The notes: generated by a model from the sequence alone, not told the origin. Shown: positions 7,090 to 15,380, counted from the first letter of the stretch. The stretch: 18,554 bases of DNA from Pseudomonadota bacterium (GCA_021847165.1 JAJZUH010000021.1:1-18554), one strand, 5' to 3'. Program-made: numbers and translations.

Positions 7090-8316
7090 CTATTTTCGGT
7101 TCTTCAGGTTCGCGGCGATACGCATGCGCAGCGCGTTCAGCTTGATGAAACCGCCCGCGTCCTTCTGGTCGTAGGCACCCTTGTCGTCCTCGAAGGTGGC
7201 GATGGTCGGATCGAACAGCGAATCGCTCTTGGAATCGCGGCCGACGACGATCACATTGCCCTTGTACAGCTTGACGCGGACCCAGCCGTTGACGCAGGCC
7301 TGCGTATGGTCGATCAGCACCTGCAGCGCACGGCGCTCCGGGCTCCACCAGTAACCGTTGTAGATCATGCTGGCGTAACGCGGCATCAGGTCATCCTTCA
7401 GGTGCGCCACTTCGCGGTCCAGCGTGATGGATTCGATGGCGCGGTGCGCCTTCAGCATGATGGTGCCGCCGGGAGTCTCGTAACAGCCGCGCGACTTCAT
7501 GCCGACATAGCGATTCTCCACCAGGTCGAGGCGGCCGATGCCGTGCTTGCCGCCCAGTTCGTTCAGCTTGGTCAGTACCTGTGCCGGCGACATCTTGTTG
7601 CCGTTCAGTGCCACGATGTCGCCATGGGCGTACTCGAGGTCCAGGTATTCGGCCTGGTCGGGCGCCTTTTCGGGCGACACCGTCCAGCGCCACATGCTCT
7701 CCTCGGCTTCGGCCGAGGGATCCTCGAGGTGACGGCCTTCATACGAGATATGCAGCAGATTCGCGTCCATGGAGTAGGGCGAACCACCCTGGCGGTGTTT
7801 CATCTCGATCGGGATGCCGTGTTTTTCGGCGTAGGCCAGCAGCTTTTCACGCGACAGCAGGTCCCATTCACGCCAGGGGGCGATGATCTTGATGCCCGGC
7901 TTGAGCGCATAGGCGCCCAGTTCGAAACGCACCTGGTCGTTACCCTTGCCGGTTGCGCCATGCGAAATGGCCTGTGCACCGGTCTGGTTGACGATGTCGA
8001 TCAGGCGTTTGGCAATCAGCGGCCGCGCAATCGAGGTGCCCAGCAGGTATTCGCCTTCATAAACCGTATTGGCGCGGAACATCGGAAACACGAAATCGCG
8101 CACAAACTCCTCGCGCAGGTCGTCGATGAAGATGTTCTCCGGCTTGATGCCGAACTTCAGCGCTTTCTGGCGCGCCGGTTCCAGTTCTTCGCCCTGGCCG
8201 AGGTCGGCGGTGAAGGTCACCACTTCGCATTGGTAGGTATCCTGCAGCCACTTCAGGATGACCGAGGTATCGAGTCCGCCGGAATAGGCGAGGACGGCTT
8301 TTTTGATGTCTGACAT
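7090..8316 (-). CDS. argG: Argininosuccinate synthase
   Basis: This is a 408-residue cytoplasmic enzyme that joins citrulline and aspartate with ATP to give argininosuccinate, the penultimate step of arginine synthesis. The N-terminal ATP loop [15 protein letters not shown] is clear, as are [15 protein letters not shown], the [13 protein letters not shown] segment and [12 protein letters not shown]. Length is normal (about 400). An in-frame TTG three codons upstream is possible, but the ATG at 8316 gives the standard [14 protein letters not shown] start. There is no strong ribosome site (GATAAAT only). Its stop precedes the macro-domain ATG by 22 bases, and it starts 14 bases after the small membrane protein stop. 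No argH is seen in the window. Confidence 0.98.
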   Translation of the reverse strand: MSDIKKAVLAYSGGLDTSVILKWLQDTYQCEVVTFTADLGQGEELEPARQKALKFGIKPENIFIDDLREEFVRDFVFPMFRANTVYEGEYLLGTSIARPLIAKRLIDIVNQTGAQAISHGATGKGNDQVRFELGAYALKPGIKIIAPWREWDLLSREKLLAYAEKHGIPIEMKHRQGGSPYSMDANLLHISYEGRHLEDPSAEAEESMWRWTVSPEKAPDQAEYLDLEYAHGDIVALNGNKMSPAQVLTKLNELGGKHGIGRLDLVENRYVGMKSRGCYETPGGTIMLKAHRAIESITLDREVAHLKDDLMPRYASMIYNGYWWSPERRALQVLIDHTQACVNGWVRVKLYKGNVIVVGRDSKSDSLFDPTIATFEDDKGAYDQKDAGGFIKLNALRMRIAANLKNRK

Positions 8317-8330
8317 ATTTATCAACCGGG

Positions 8331-8672
8331 TTAATCAATCATGAGTTCAAAAGAAACGACAAATCCGATGATGACCATGAGCGCGATGGCCACAAGGAAA
8401 ATGATATCGGCGCTTTGTTCCAGTTTCTCCGCACCGTCCGGATGACGGATGGAAAAATAGGACAGCATGGCGCTGGCCAGGAACAGCAGGCTGTCGAAGG
8501 CCAGCAGTTCATCGACGTGCTTGCTGATGCTGTGTTTCGGGATGAGCTGGGACACGCTGATGACCGTCATGCAGACCCCGATCATGGTGGCCGACGACGG
8601 CAGGATGTGGTCGGCCAGCCTGCTTTTCTGGTTATGCCTGTTGGTTTCCGGTGTTGTCGAGCGATCGCTCAT
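8331..8672 (-). CDS. Small integral membrane protein, unknown function
   Basis: This is a 113-residue protein with a polar N-terminus (1-22) and about three hydrophobic segments (around 25-43, 56-73 and 88-110). Conserved-looking sequence includes [21 protein letters not shown] and [21 protein letters not shown] do not recognise a named family but it resembles widespread small inner-membrane proteins. The ATG at 8672 overlaps the argF stop by 4 bases (ATGA), so translation is probably coupled to argF. argG begins 14 bases downstream. Its role in an arginine operon is unknown; one possibility is a transport-related or regulatory part, which is speculation. Confidence 0.82.
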   Translation of the reverse strand: MSDRSTTPETNRHNQKSRLADHILPSSATMIGVCMTVISVSQLIPKHSISKHVDELLAFDSLLFLASAMLSYFSIRHPDGAEKLEQSADIIFLVAIALMVIIGFVVSFELMID

Positions 8673-9658
8673 GCCGATATTTTTCCCAGCAGCAGGTACT
8701 CCATAAGAGCCTTTTGCACGTGCAGACGGTTCTCGGCCTCATCCCACACGACGGATTGCGCGCCGTCGATGACCTCGGCCGAGACTTCCTCGCCGCGGTG
8801 TGCGGGCAGGCAGTGCATGAAGATCGCGTCCCTGGCGGCGACGCGCATCATGTCCCCATCCACCTGCCAGTCGGCGAAGTCCTTCATGCGCTCTTCGTTC
8901 TCCGCCTCGAAACCCATCGAAGTCCAAACGTCGGTAGTGACCAGATCCGCGCCGCGAGCCGCTTCCATCGGGTCGGTGAACTCTTCGTAATGGTCCTCGC
9001 CGAACAGGCCGGCACGCTCGGGCTCCACTTCGTAGCCGGGCGGGGTGGACACGTGCACGTTGAAATCCAGTATCTCGGCTGCCTGCAGCCAGGTGTTGCA
9101 CATATTGTTGGAGTCGCCGATCCAGGCTACGGTCTTGCCCTTGATGCTGCCGCGATGTTCGACGTAGGTGTAGATGTCCGCCAGCACCTGGCAGGGATGG
9201 TATTCATTGGTCAGCCCGTTGATGACCGGTACGCGCGAATGAGCGGCAAAGCGCTCGATGATGCTTTGCTCGAATGTGCGGATCATCACGATGTCGCTCA
9301 TGCGCGAAATGACCTGTCCGGCATCTTCCACCGGTTCGCCGCGGCCCAGTTGCGAGTCGCGGGTGTTGAGGTAGATGGCCGAACCACCGAGCTGTTGCAT
9401 GCCCGCCTCGAACGACAGGCGGGTGCGCGTACTGGCCTTCTCGAAGATCATCACCAGCGTGCGGTCGGTCAGCGGCCAGTATTTTTCGTAGCGCTTGAAG
9501 CGCTCCTTGATGATGCGGGTGCGCTCGAACAGGTATTCGAGTTCGTCGCGGCTCAGGTCCTTGAATTGCAGAAAATGCCGCAGGGGCTTCAGTGAAGACG
9601 CCTGTTCGCTTGCGGGCGTGATGTCGGAGCCAAAATGCTTGATCGGTTTGCCGCTCAT
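8669..9658 (-). CDS. argF: Ornithine carbamoyltransferase
   Basis: This is a 329-residue cytoplasmic enzyme that transfers the carbamoyl group to ornithine, giving citrulline. The carbamoyl-phosphate motif STRTR is at 76-80, HPCQ at 154-157 and the ornithine-side HCLP at about 282-285, all intact. The chosen ATG (9658) lies two bases after the argD stop with AGGAG at the right distance. The frame extends 13 codons further up but overlaps argD and lacks a better start. The N-terminus has about 20 extra residues before LRHFLQFKDLS, so it is slightly longer than the shortest family members. It overlaps the next gene by 4 bases. Confidence 0.97.
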   Translation of the reverse strand: MSGKPIKHFGSDITPASEQASSLKPLRHFLQFKDLSRDELEYLFERTRIIKERFKRYEKYWPLTDRTLVMIFEKASTRTRLSFEAGMQQLGGSAIYLNTRDSQLGRGEPVEDAGQVISRMSDIVMIRTFEQSIIERFAAHSRVPVINGLTNEYHPCQVLADIYTYVEHRGSIKGKTVAWIGDSNNMCNTWLQAAEILDFNVHVSTPPGYEVEPERAGLFGEDHYEEFTDPMEAARGADLVTTDVWTSMGFEAENEERMKDFADWQVDGDMMRVAARDAIFMHCLPAHRGEEVSAEVIDGAQSVVWDEAENRLHVQKALMEYLLLGKISA

Positions 9659-9660
9659 GT

Positions 9661-10836
9661 TCACTCCTGCGCCAAGAAGTCCGCCACCAGCGGGCACAGT
9701 ATATCCAGCAACTGTTGCGCTTCGGTTTCAGAGAAGATGAGCGACGGCAGCAAGCGGATCACGTTGTCCGCGGTGACATTGATCAGCAGGCCATTCTCCC
9801 GCGCCTTGCCGACGATTTCGCCGCACGGCCTGTCGAGTTCGATGCCCAGCATCAGCCCTTGTCCGCGCACGGCCACGACCCCTTTCGCTCCCCCCAGTTT
9901 TGCCTGCAACTGCTGTTTGAGCCAGTTGCCCAGCTTGGCGGCATGGTCGAGCAGCTTGTCCTGCTCCATGATGTTCAGCGTGGCCAACGCAGCGGTCGAG
10001 GCCAGCGGGTTGCCGCCGAAGGTCGAGCCATGGTTGCCCGGCTTGAACGTACCTGTCGCCCTGCCGGCGGCCAGACAGGCACCCACCGGCACGCCGGAAC
10101 CAAGTCCTTTGGCCAGGGTCATCACGTCCGGCATGATGCTGGTGTGCTGGAAGGCGAACCACTTGCCGGTCCGGCCCAGGCCGCATTGCACCTCGTCCAG
10201 CATCAACAGCCATTCGTGTTCGTCGCAGATCTTGCGCAAACCCTGCAGGTAGCTGATGTCGGGCGTGCGGATGCCGCCTTCACCCTGGATAGGTTCGACC
10301 AGCACGGCGACGACATTGGGGGTGTGCGCAGCGACCTGGCGGATGGCGTCGAGGTCGTCGTACGGCACGCGTACGAAACCTTTTACCAGCGGTTCGAAGC
10401 CGGCCTGCACCTTGCGGTTGCCGGTGGCGGAGAGGGTGGCCAGCGTGCGGCCATGGAAGGCTTTCTCCATCACGATGATGGTGGGGGTGTCGACGCTGCG
10501 CTGGTTGCCATACAGCCGTGCCAGCTTGATCGCCGCCTCGTTCGCCTCGCAGCCGGAGTTGCACAGAAACACTTCCTGCATGCCGGAAAGTTGGCACAGT
10601 TTGTCGGCGATCAGTTCCTGCTCGCGGACCTGGTAGAGGTTGGAGGTATGGATCAGCCTGCCGATCTGCGCGGCGAGCGCGGCAGTGAAGCGCGGATGGG
10701 CATGCCCCAGGGTGTTGACCGCGATGCCCGAGAGGGCGTCCAGATAGCGCTTGCCGTTAACGTCCCATAGCCATGCGCCTTCCCCATGGGTGAAGGTGAC
10801 GGGTTGCCGAGCATAGGTGTTCATCAAATGTGACAT
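9661..10836 (-). CDS. argD: Acetylornithine aminotransferase
   Basis: This is a 391-residue class III aminotransferase that uses pyridoxal phosphate to convert N-acetylglutamate semialdehyde and glutamate to N-acetylornithine. It has SGCEANEAAIKLAR (94-107), the Asp214 region LMLDEVQCGLGRTGK, and the cofactor lysine Lys243 in MTLAKGLGSGVPVG. Family members can also act on succinyldiaminopimelate. The first ATG (10836) with GGAAAG upstream was chosen; a second ATG four codons in also fits. It is the first gene of the arg run: rpsT with its own terminator lies just upstream, so argD needs its own promoter between 10837 and 10885. Confidence 0.97.
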   Translation of the reverse strand: MSHLMNTYARQPVTFTHGEGAWLWDVNGKRYLDALSGIAVNTLGHAHPRFTAALAAQIGRLIHTSNLYQVREQELIADKLCQLSGMQEVFLCNSGCEANEAAIKLARLYGNQRSVDTPTIIVMEKAFHGRTLATLSATGNRKVQAGFEPLVKGFVRVPYDDLDAIRQVAAHTPNVVAVLVEPIQGEGGIRTPDISYLQGLRKICDEHEWLLMLDEVQCGLGRTGKWFAFQHTSIMPDVMTLAKGLGSGVPVGACLAAGRATGTFKPGNHGSTFGGNPLASTAALATLNIMEQDKLLDHAAKLGNWLKQQLQAKLGGAKGVVAVRGQGLMLGIELDRPCGEIVGKARENGLLINVTADNVIRLLPSLIFSETEAQQLLDILCPLVADFLAQE

Positions 10837-10875
10837 GGCAAGCTTTCCGGTCTTGTTGTTTCTCTGATGGATGCA

Positions 10876-10881
10876 ACTATA
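10876..10881 (-). promoter_or_regulatory. Possible -10 element for argD
   Basis: The minus strand reads TATAGT, 5 of 6 matches to TATAAT, about 40 bases before the argD ATG and 4 bases after the rpsT terminator T-run. No good -35 is seen; it would have to lie inside the terminator stem. It is offered only because argD must be transcribed from somewhere after a strong terminator. Confidence 0.3.
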
Positions 10882-10884
10882 AAC

Positions 10885-10912
10885 AAAAAAGGCCGACAGT
10901 TTCGTCGGCCTT
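10885..10912 (-). terminator. Intrinsic terminator of rpsT
   Basis: On the minus strand a 9-bp perfect stem AAGGCCGAC/GTCGGCCTT with a 6-base loop is followed by a T-run (TTTTTT, then GTTT). It lies 28 bases downstream of the rpsT stop. It is a textbook rho-independent terminator separating rpsT from argD. The A-run on the opposite side makes it weaker in the plus direction, where no gene needs it. Confidence 0.92.
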
Positions 10913-10940
10913 CTGTCGCAGACTTACCGTCTGCAATAAA

Positions 10941-11204
10941 TCAGGCCATCGCCTTGATTGCGGCAGACAATCGGCTCTTGTGGCGGGCAGCCTTGTTCTT
11001 GTGCACGATCTTCTTGTCGGCGATGGAATCCACCACGCTGGTCGATGCCTGGAATACGGCTTGTGCCGCAGCCTTGTCGCCAGCTTCGATCGCCTTGGTG
11101 ACCTTCTTGATCGCGGTACGCAGTTCGGAACGCAGGCTGGCGTTATGCTGGCTCTGCTTGACTGCTTGTCTTGCACGTTTTCTGGCTTGTGCGCTATTTG
11201 CCAT
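10941..11204 (-). CDS. rpsT: 30S ribosomal protein S20
   Basis: This is an 87-residue, lysine/arginine-rich helical protein of the small ribosomal subunit that binds 16S rRNA. The start [17 protein letters not shown] and the [16 protein letters not shown] segment are diagnostic, and length matches (about 87). The ribosome site AAGGAG precedes the ATG. It has its own sigma70 promoter (11246-11274) and a strong terminator, so it is a single-gene unit. In E. coli rpsT uses a UUG start; here it is ATG. Confidence 0.98.
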   Translation of the reverse strand: MANSAQARKRARQAVKQSQHNASLRSELRTAIKKVTKAIEAGDKAAAQAVFQASTSVVDSIADKKIVHKNKAARHKSRLSAAIKAMA

Positions 11205-11245
11205 GACACTGCTCCTTGAGAATTCGGCTTTTCAGAAAGGGGCGC

Positions 11246-11274
11246 ATTCTAGAGGCTGAATCGGAGTTTGGCAA
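11246..11274 (-). promoter_or_regulatory. Sigma70 promoter of rpsT
   Basis: The minus strand reads TTGCCA, exactly 17 bases, TAGAAT. The -10 matches 5 of 6 and the -35 matches 4 of 6, with ideal spacing. It ends about 40 bases upstream of the rpsT ATG and an AAGGAG site, a normal distance for a ribosomal protein gene. Confidence 0.85.
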
Positions 11275-11315
11275 ACGCTTTTTTCCGGGGAGGCCCTGAC
11301 AGCCGGGGACGGCTT

Positions 11316-11329
11316 TACATAAATATGTA
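11316..11329. repeat. Perfect palindrome TACATA-AA-TATGTA
   Basis: This 6-bp inverted repeat with an AA centre is AT-rich inside very GC-rich surroundings, in the rpsT/DUF3579 divergent spacer. On the plus strand CTGACA lies about 17 bases upstream of ATAAAT within it, so a plus-strand promoter for the 11488 gene is possible here. It may also be an operator. Confidence 0.4.
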
Positions 11330-11346
11330 TCGGGACGCGCTGCCGA

Positions 11347-11417
11347 CGGCGGGCGGCTTCCGGCTCGCCGGGGATATTGCCGCGCGTGCGGCACGGGCGG
11401 TGCGCCCCCGCAGGGCG
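11347..11417 (+). other. Three tandem GC-rich hairpins in the leader of the first DUF3579-like gene
   Basis: Three short perfect or near-perfect stems follow each other: 11347-11370 (8 bp, one G-T wobble, 8-base loop), 11378-11393 (TGCCGC/GCGGCA, 4-base loop) and 11403-11417 (CGCCC/GGGCG, 5-base loop). None has a T-run, so they are not clear terminators. They could form a structured 5' leader of the 11488 gene. They could also simply reflect high GC. No open frame of note is seen in 11205-11487. Confidence 0.35.
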
Positions 11418-11487
11418 GTGGTATGATGGCGCCGATAGGGGATGGATGCCGTTGTTCGTTTGAACGGGATGATGTCGGGAGACGGGA

Positions 11488-11841
11488 ATGCTGCCAGGTG
11501 CCGCCGAATTCGTGGTTTACGGGAAAACAGTTGACGGTCAGGTCTTCCAGCAGCCGCAATGGGCCGAACAGTTGTGCAGCAAACTCGGGGCTGCCGATGC
11601 GGACGGGCAATCCCCGTATGCTGCCCATGTGCGCCCGGTACTGATCGACGGGGTGCCGGCGCTGGTGGTGCGCCTCTCCTTGCAATTGGTCGACGAACCG
11701 GCGTTCGAAAAGATCAAGCATTTCGTCGCCGAGCACCATTTGCAGGTGCGCGCCGGACGCGGAAGCCGCGACGCCGAGGCCATGGAGGCATACCTGGCAG
11801 CCGGGCAGGAGCGCCGTTCTCCCCAAAATAACGGCTGGTAG
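11488..11841 (+). CDS. DUF3579-like protein, first copy
   Basis: This is a 117-residue protein of unknown function, likely DUF3579. It shares a pattern with the next gene: EFVVYGKTVDG, W(A/G)E near 25, RPVLIDGVPALVVRLSL, AFEKIKHFV, LQVRAGR and the identical-type C-terminus ERRSPxNNGW. No signal peptide, membrane segment or known catalytic motif is visible. The ATG at 11488 has GGGAG upstream. DUF3579 proteins are, as I recall, mainly betaproteobacterial. It may be the ancestral copy of a tandem duplication. Function not assigned. Confidence 0.85.
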   Translation: MLPGAAEFVVYGKTVDGQVFQQPQWAEQLCSKLGAADADGQSPYAAHVRPVLIDGVPALVVRLSLQLVDEPAFEKIKHFVAEHHLQVRAGRGSRDAEAMEAYLAAGQERRSPQNNGW

Positions 11842-11880
11842 CCTCGGGCGGGGGGCGTTATCCGGGCAACGGGGCGATGT

Positions 11881-11886
11881 TACAAT
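11881..11886 (+). promoter_or_regulatory. Possible -10 element for the second DUF3579-like gene
   Basis: TACAAT matches the sigma70 -10 at 5 of 6 positions and lies in the 64-base gap between the two paralogues. The -35 (TTATCC, 17 bases upstream) is weak. If used, the leader would be only about 13 to 28 bases. Confidence 0.35.
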
Positions 11887-11905
11887 CGGTTCCAGTGAAC
11901 AAGAC

Positions 11906-12292
11906 TTGCGGAAATCCAAATTGCTAGACAAAAAAGACCGTTCTCCTGATCTTGCCGAATTCGTCATCCAGGGCATCACCAAAGACGGGACGAGCTTTCG
12001 CCCGTCCAACTGGGGCGAGCGCCTCAGCGACATGCTTTCGACCACCGGGCATGACGGGCGGATACTGTATTCCTCTTATCTGCGACCGATGGTGATCCAG
12101 GGCATACCTTCGGTAGTCGTGCGTTTCTCCCTGGAAACGGCGGATCCCCATGCGTTCGAACTGGTCAGGCAATTCGTGGTGACCAATCAGTTGACCGTCC
12201 GTGCCGGACGCCGCCGGGCGGATGCGGGTGCGACCGGCATGTTTCCCACCATCAGCATGGAACGCCGTTCTCCGGAAAACAATGGCTGGTAA
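11906..12292 (+). CDS. DUF3579-like protein, second copy
   Basis: This is a protein of up to 128 residues, paralogous to the gene just upstream. Shared blocks in the same order are EFVIQGITKDGTSF, WGERLSDML, YSSYLRPMVIQGIPSVVVRFSLE, AFELVRQFV, LTVRAGR and the end ERRSPENNGW. It has a slightly longer N-terminus and a small insertion before the C-terminal motif. No ATG is available. TTG at 11906 or TTG at 11921 (MLDKKDRSPDLAEF) are the likely starts, with weak ribosome sites in both cases; I list the longer. murJ begins 38 bases downstream. No function can be assigned. Confidence 0.82.
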   Translation: MRKSKLLDKKDRSPDLAEFVIQGITKDGTSFRPSNWGERLSDMLSTTGHDGRILYSSYLRPMVIQGIPSVVVRFSLETADPHAFELVRQFVVTNQLTVRAGRRRADAGATGMFPTISMERRSPENNGW

Positions 12293-12330
12293 CCTCGTCC
12301 TCGCCCGGCTTCGTCCGATCCTGAAGACCC

Positions 12331-13875
12331 ATGAATCTGCTTAAGGCCCTTGCCGCGGTCAGCAGCCTGACCCTGGTTTCCCGCATCCTGGCATTCGTGC
12401 GCGATGTATTGATCGCCCGCATCTTCGGGGCCGGGATGGCCACCGACGCCTTCTTCGTCGCCTTCAAGCTGCCCAACCTGCTGCGCCGCATGTTCGCGGA
12501 GGGCGCGTTCTCGCAGGCCTTCGTGCCGATCTTCGGCGAATACAGGAACCGCAAGGGGCACGACGAGACCAAGCTGCTGGTGGACCATGTGGTGACGCTG
12601 CTGGCGATCATTCTGTTTGGCGTCACCCTGATCGGCATCGTTGCCGCGCCCGTCCTTGTCTATATCAGCGCGCCGGGCTTCGTGAAGGAGCCGGACAAGT
12701 TCGCGCTCACCGTGCAACTGCTGCGCATCACCTCGCCGTATATCTTCTTCATCTCGCTGGTGGCGGTGGCGGCGGGCATCCTCAATACCTATAACAAGTT
12801 CTGGGTGCCGGCCTTCGCGCCCATCCTGCTCAACCTGTGTTTCATCGGTGCGGCGCTATGGCTGGCGCCTTACTGCGATCCGCCCATCCTGGCGATGGGG
12901 TGGGCAGTGTTCATCGGCGGCGTGGTGCAGCTGGCGTTCCAGATCCCGTTCCTGAGGAAAATCGGCATGCTGCCGACATGGAGCCTGAACCTGAAAGACG
13001 CCGGGGTGTGGCGCATCATCAGGCAGATGGGCCCGGCACTGTTCGGTGTCTCCATCTCCCAGATCAGCCTCATCATCAATACCATCTTCGCCTCGTTTCT
13101 GGTGGCGGGCAGCGTCTCCTGGCTGTATTACGCCGACCGCCTGATGGAATTCCCGTCCGGCCTGCTGGGCGCCGCACTCGGCACCATCCTGCTGCCCTCG
13201 CTTTCCAAGCATCACGCCGACAACAGTACGGAGGAATATTCCAGGTTGCTGGACTGGGGGTTGCGCCTGGTCTGCATGCTTACGCTGCCCGCTGCGCTGG
13301 CGCTCGGCATGATTGCCGTTCCCTTGCTCGCGACCTTCTTCCAGCACGGCGCCTTCGTTGCCGAAGATGTGCTGATGACGCGCAATGCATTGGCCGGTTA
13401 CAGCGTCGGCCTCATCGGTCTGATTGCGGTGAAAGTGCTCGCGCCCGGCTTCTATGCGCGGCAGGACATCAGGACCCCGGTCAAGATCGGCATCGTCACC
13501 TTGCTCGCCACGCAACTGATGAACCTGCTGTTCGTGTTCGGCATGCACTTGCATCATGCCGGGCTGGCGCTGGCCATTGGCCTTGGCGCCTGTTTCAATT
13601 CGGCGATCCTGTTCTATTTCCTGCGCAAGCGCGGCATCTACCGGCCCGAGCCGGGCTGGGGGAAATTCTTCCTCAAACTGTGCATCGCCTTGCTGGCGCT
13701 GGCGCTGGCACTGTGGTTCGGCATGGGCAGCGAACAGCACTGGCTCGACACCCACGGCTGGGCGCGCATCATCCACCTGACCTGGCTGGTGGCACTGGGA
13801 GGCGCAGTGTACTTTGCCGTACTGTTTGCACTCGGCTTTCGTCTCAAGGACTTTGCCAAACGCGGAGCCAGTTGA
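12331..13875 (+). CDS. murJ: Lipid II flippase MurJ
   Basis: This is a 514-residue polytopic inner-membrane protein of the MOP exporter superfamily (MviN/MurJ) with about 14 membrane helices. It moves lipid II across the membrane for peptidoglycan synthesis. Functionally important charged residues known from E. coli MurJ are visible: Arg18, Arg24, Asp39, Arg52/Arg53 ([16 protein letters not shown]) and Arg270 in [15 protein letters not shown]. Length matches (about 510). The ATG at 12331 has only a weak GAAG ribosome site. It lies 38 bases after the second DUF3579-like gene, so it may be co-transcribed. 127 bases follow before the diguanylate cyclase. Confidence 0.97.
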   Translation: MNLLKALAAVSSLTLVSRILAFVRDVLIARIFGAGMATDAFFVAFKLPNLLRRMFAEGAFSQAFVPIFGEYRNRKGHDETKLLVDHVVTLLAIILFGVTLIGIVAAPVLVYISAPGFVKEPDKFALTVQLLRITSPYIFFISLVAVAAGILNTYNKFWVPAFAPILLNLCFIGAALWLAPYCDPPILAMGWAVFIGGVVQLAFQIPFLRKIGMLPTWSLNLKDAGVWRIIRQMGPALFGVSISQISLIINTIFASFLVAGSVSWLYYADRLMEFPSGLLGAALGTILLPSLSKHHADNSTEEYSRLLDWGLRLVCMLTLPAALALGMIAVPLLATFFQHGAFVAEDVLMTRNALAGYSVGLIGLIAVKVLAPGFYARQDIRTPVKIGIVTLLATQLMNLLFVFGMHLHHAGLALAIGLGACFNSAILFYFLRKRGIYRPEPGWGKFFLKLCIALLALALALWFGMGSEQHWLDTHGWARIIHLTWLVALGGAVYFAVLFALGFRLKDFAKRGAS

Positions 13876-14002
13876 TCGGCCCGGGACCAACACGAACGTC
13901 GCCGAGGCTGCCCTCATGCAAACGGGCTTGTCCCATCCGGGCAGGTGTCGGTCAAGTGTGCAAGAATTGCAGTAAGTCTCGCTCGATCTGACAGGAGGAA
14001 AG

Positions 14003-15283
14003 ATGGGGGCACAAGCTATCCAGGGGTATCCGGTCCTGATCATCGGAGCAGGGCGTGGCGGTACCGCGCTGCTCGAGATGTTCATGGAGGACGGTCTGGT
14101 CAGTGTCGTGGCCATGGCGGACATGAACCCGGATGCTCCCGGCCTCGCATTGGCGAGAACGCACGGAATCCCGACCTATACCGATGCGGTCGCGGCACTG
14201 CAAGCCTGCAAGGGTTATCCCGACTGCATCGTATACAACCTGTCGCACGACGATACGATCGCCGAAGAGGCATTCCGGATATTCGGCGACCGGCGGGTGG
14301 CAAGCGGTCTCGAAGTCAAGCTGTTCTGGCAGATGGTGACGAACCTGAAACAGACCAAGGGAGACCTTGAAAAAAGCCAGAACCAGCTGCAATCCATCAT
14401 CAGCAACGTGATGGACGGCATCATCACGATCAACGAGTCGGGCGAGATACAGGGGTTCAACCCGGCGGCCGAGGATATCTTCGGCTATTCGCAGCAGGAA
14501 GCCCTGGGCAAGAATGTGCGGATATTGATCCCCGAGCCCCAGCGCAGCGCACATGATGCATATATCGGCCGGTATCTGCAGACGGGCCGGTCGCACATAC
14601 TCGGCGTGCGCGGCCGCGAACTGGTGGCGGTGCGCAAGAACGGCGAAGAGTTCCCCATGGAGATTTCCATATCGGAAATGGTGCTGGGCGGACATCGCTA
14701 TTTCATCGGTATCGTGCGGGATATCACCGAGCGCAAGCGGGCCGAGCAGAAGATTGCCCATCTGGCGCACTACGACTATCTGACCGACCTGCCGAACCGC
14801 GCATTGTTCCTGGACATCCTCGATCATTCGGTGGCGCTGGCGAAACGCAACAAGAACAAGGCAGCCGTCCTGTTCCTCGATCTGGACGGCTTCAAGCAGG
14901 TCAACGATACCCTGGGACACGATGCAGGCGATCAGTTGTTGAAAGGGGTCGCCAGAAGGCTCAAGGAAACCATCAGGAGTTCGGATACGGTGGCACGGGT
15001 CGGCGGTGACGAATTCATCCTGGTGCTGGACAACATCGGGGCGGAAGAGCACGCGGCACAGGTGGCGGGAAAGATCATCGGCGCCCTGGCGGTGCCGTTC
15101 GAACTGCCCGGCCAGGAATGCCGGATCGGCGGCAGTATCGGCATCTCCATGTATCCGGACGATGCCAGGGAGACCTTGAAACTCATCAAACAGGCGGATG
15201 AGGCCATGTACCTGGCGAAGCAGGGCGGCAAGAACACCTGCCGGTTTTACCGCGAGGTAGCGGCACCGCGCACCGGCGTTTGA
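14003..15283 (+). CDS. Diguanylate cyclase: Rossmann-like domain, FixL-type PAS, GGDEF
   Basis: This is a 426-residue soluble-looking protein with an unusual domain order. Residues 9-115 form a Rossmann-like nucleotide-binding fold: strand VLIIGAGRGG with GxGxxG (15-20), an acidic residue at the end of strand 2 (Asp40 in VVAMADMNPDAPG) and a further alternating pattern. A short coiled linker (116-128) leads to a PAS domain (about 128-248) very like the oxygen-sensing PAS of FixL. His184 (RSAHDAY) aligns with the haem-ligand His, with Arg190, His198 and Arg205 at known distal/heme-contact positions. The GGDEF domain (about 255-418) has intact GGDEF (334-338) and the inhibitory RxxD site (Arg325-Asp328), so it should make cyclic di-GMP with feedback control. 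AGGAGG lies 5 bases before the ATG. Haem binding and ligand of the Rossmann part are inferences. Confidence 0.93.
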   Translation: MGAQAIQGYPVLIIGAGRGGTALLEMFMEDGLVSVVAMADMNPDAPGLALARTHGIPTYTDAVAALQACKGYPDCIVYNLSHDDTIAEEAFRIFGDRRVASGLEVKLFWQMVTNLKQTKGDLEKSQNQLQSIISNVMDGIITINESGEIQGFNPAAEDIFGYSQQEALGKNVRILIPEPQRSAHDAYIGRYLQTGRSHILGVRGRELVAVRKNGEEFPMEISISEMVLGGHRYFIGIVRDITERKRAEQKIAHLAHYDYLTDLPNRALFLDILDHSVALAKRNKNKAAVLFLDLDGFKQVNDTLGHDAGDQLLKGVARRLKETIRSSDTVARVGGDEFILVLDNIGAEEHAAQVAGKIIGALAVPFELPGQECRIGGSIGISMYPDDARETLKLIKQADEAMYLAKQGGKNTCRFYREVAAPRTGV

Positions 15284-15300
15284 GCGCCGGGAGAGCGCTC
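15282..15300 (+). other. Hairpin at the end of the GGDEF gene
   Basis: GAGCGC, 7 bases, GCGCTC form a perfect 6-bp stem beginning inside the stop codon. There is no T-run after it (CCCCTGG). It could slow exonucleases or be a weak terminator; evidence is poor. Confidence 0.25.
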
Positions 15301-15380
15301 CCCTGGATGGTGCGTCCTACCGGCACGCGCCATTCGCATGCCCGATTGGTTCCTGCATCCCATATGGGACGACGCGCCCT

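Noticed and set aside
7066..8313. Plus-strand open frame (415 codons) opposite argG
   Set aside because: argG on the minus strand is unmistakable; the antisense translation is low-complexity and has no known motif.
11194..12045. Minus-strand open frame (283 codons) across the DUF3579-like genes
   Set aside because: The plus-strand paralogues share conserved protein blocks; the antisense frame has none.
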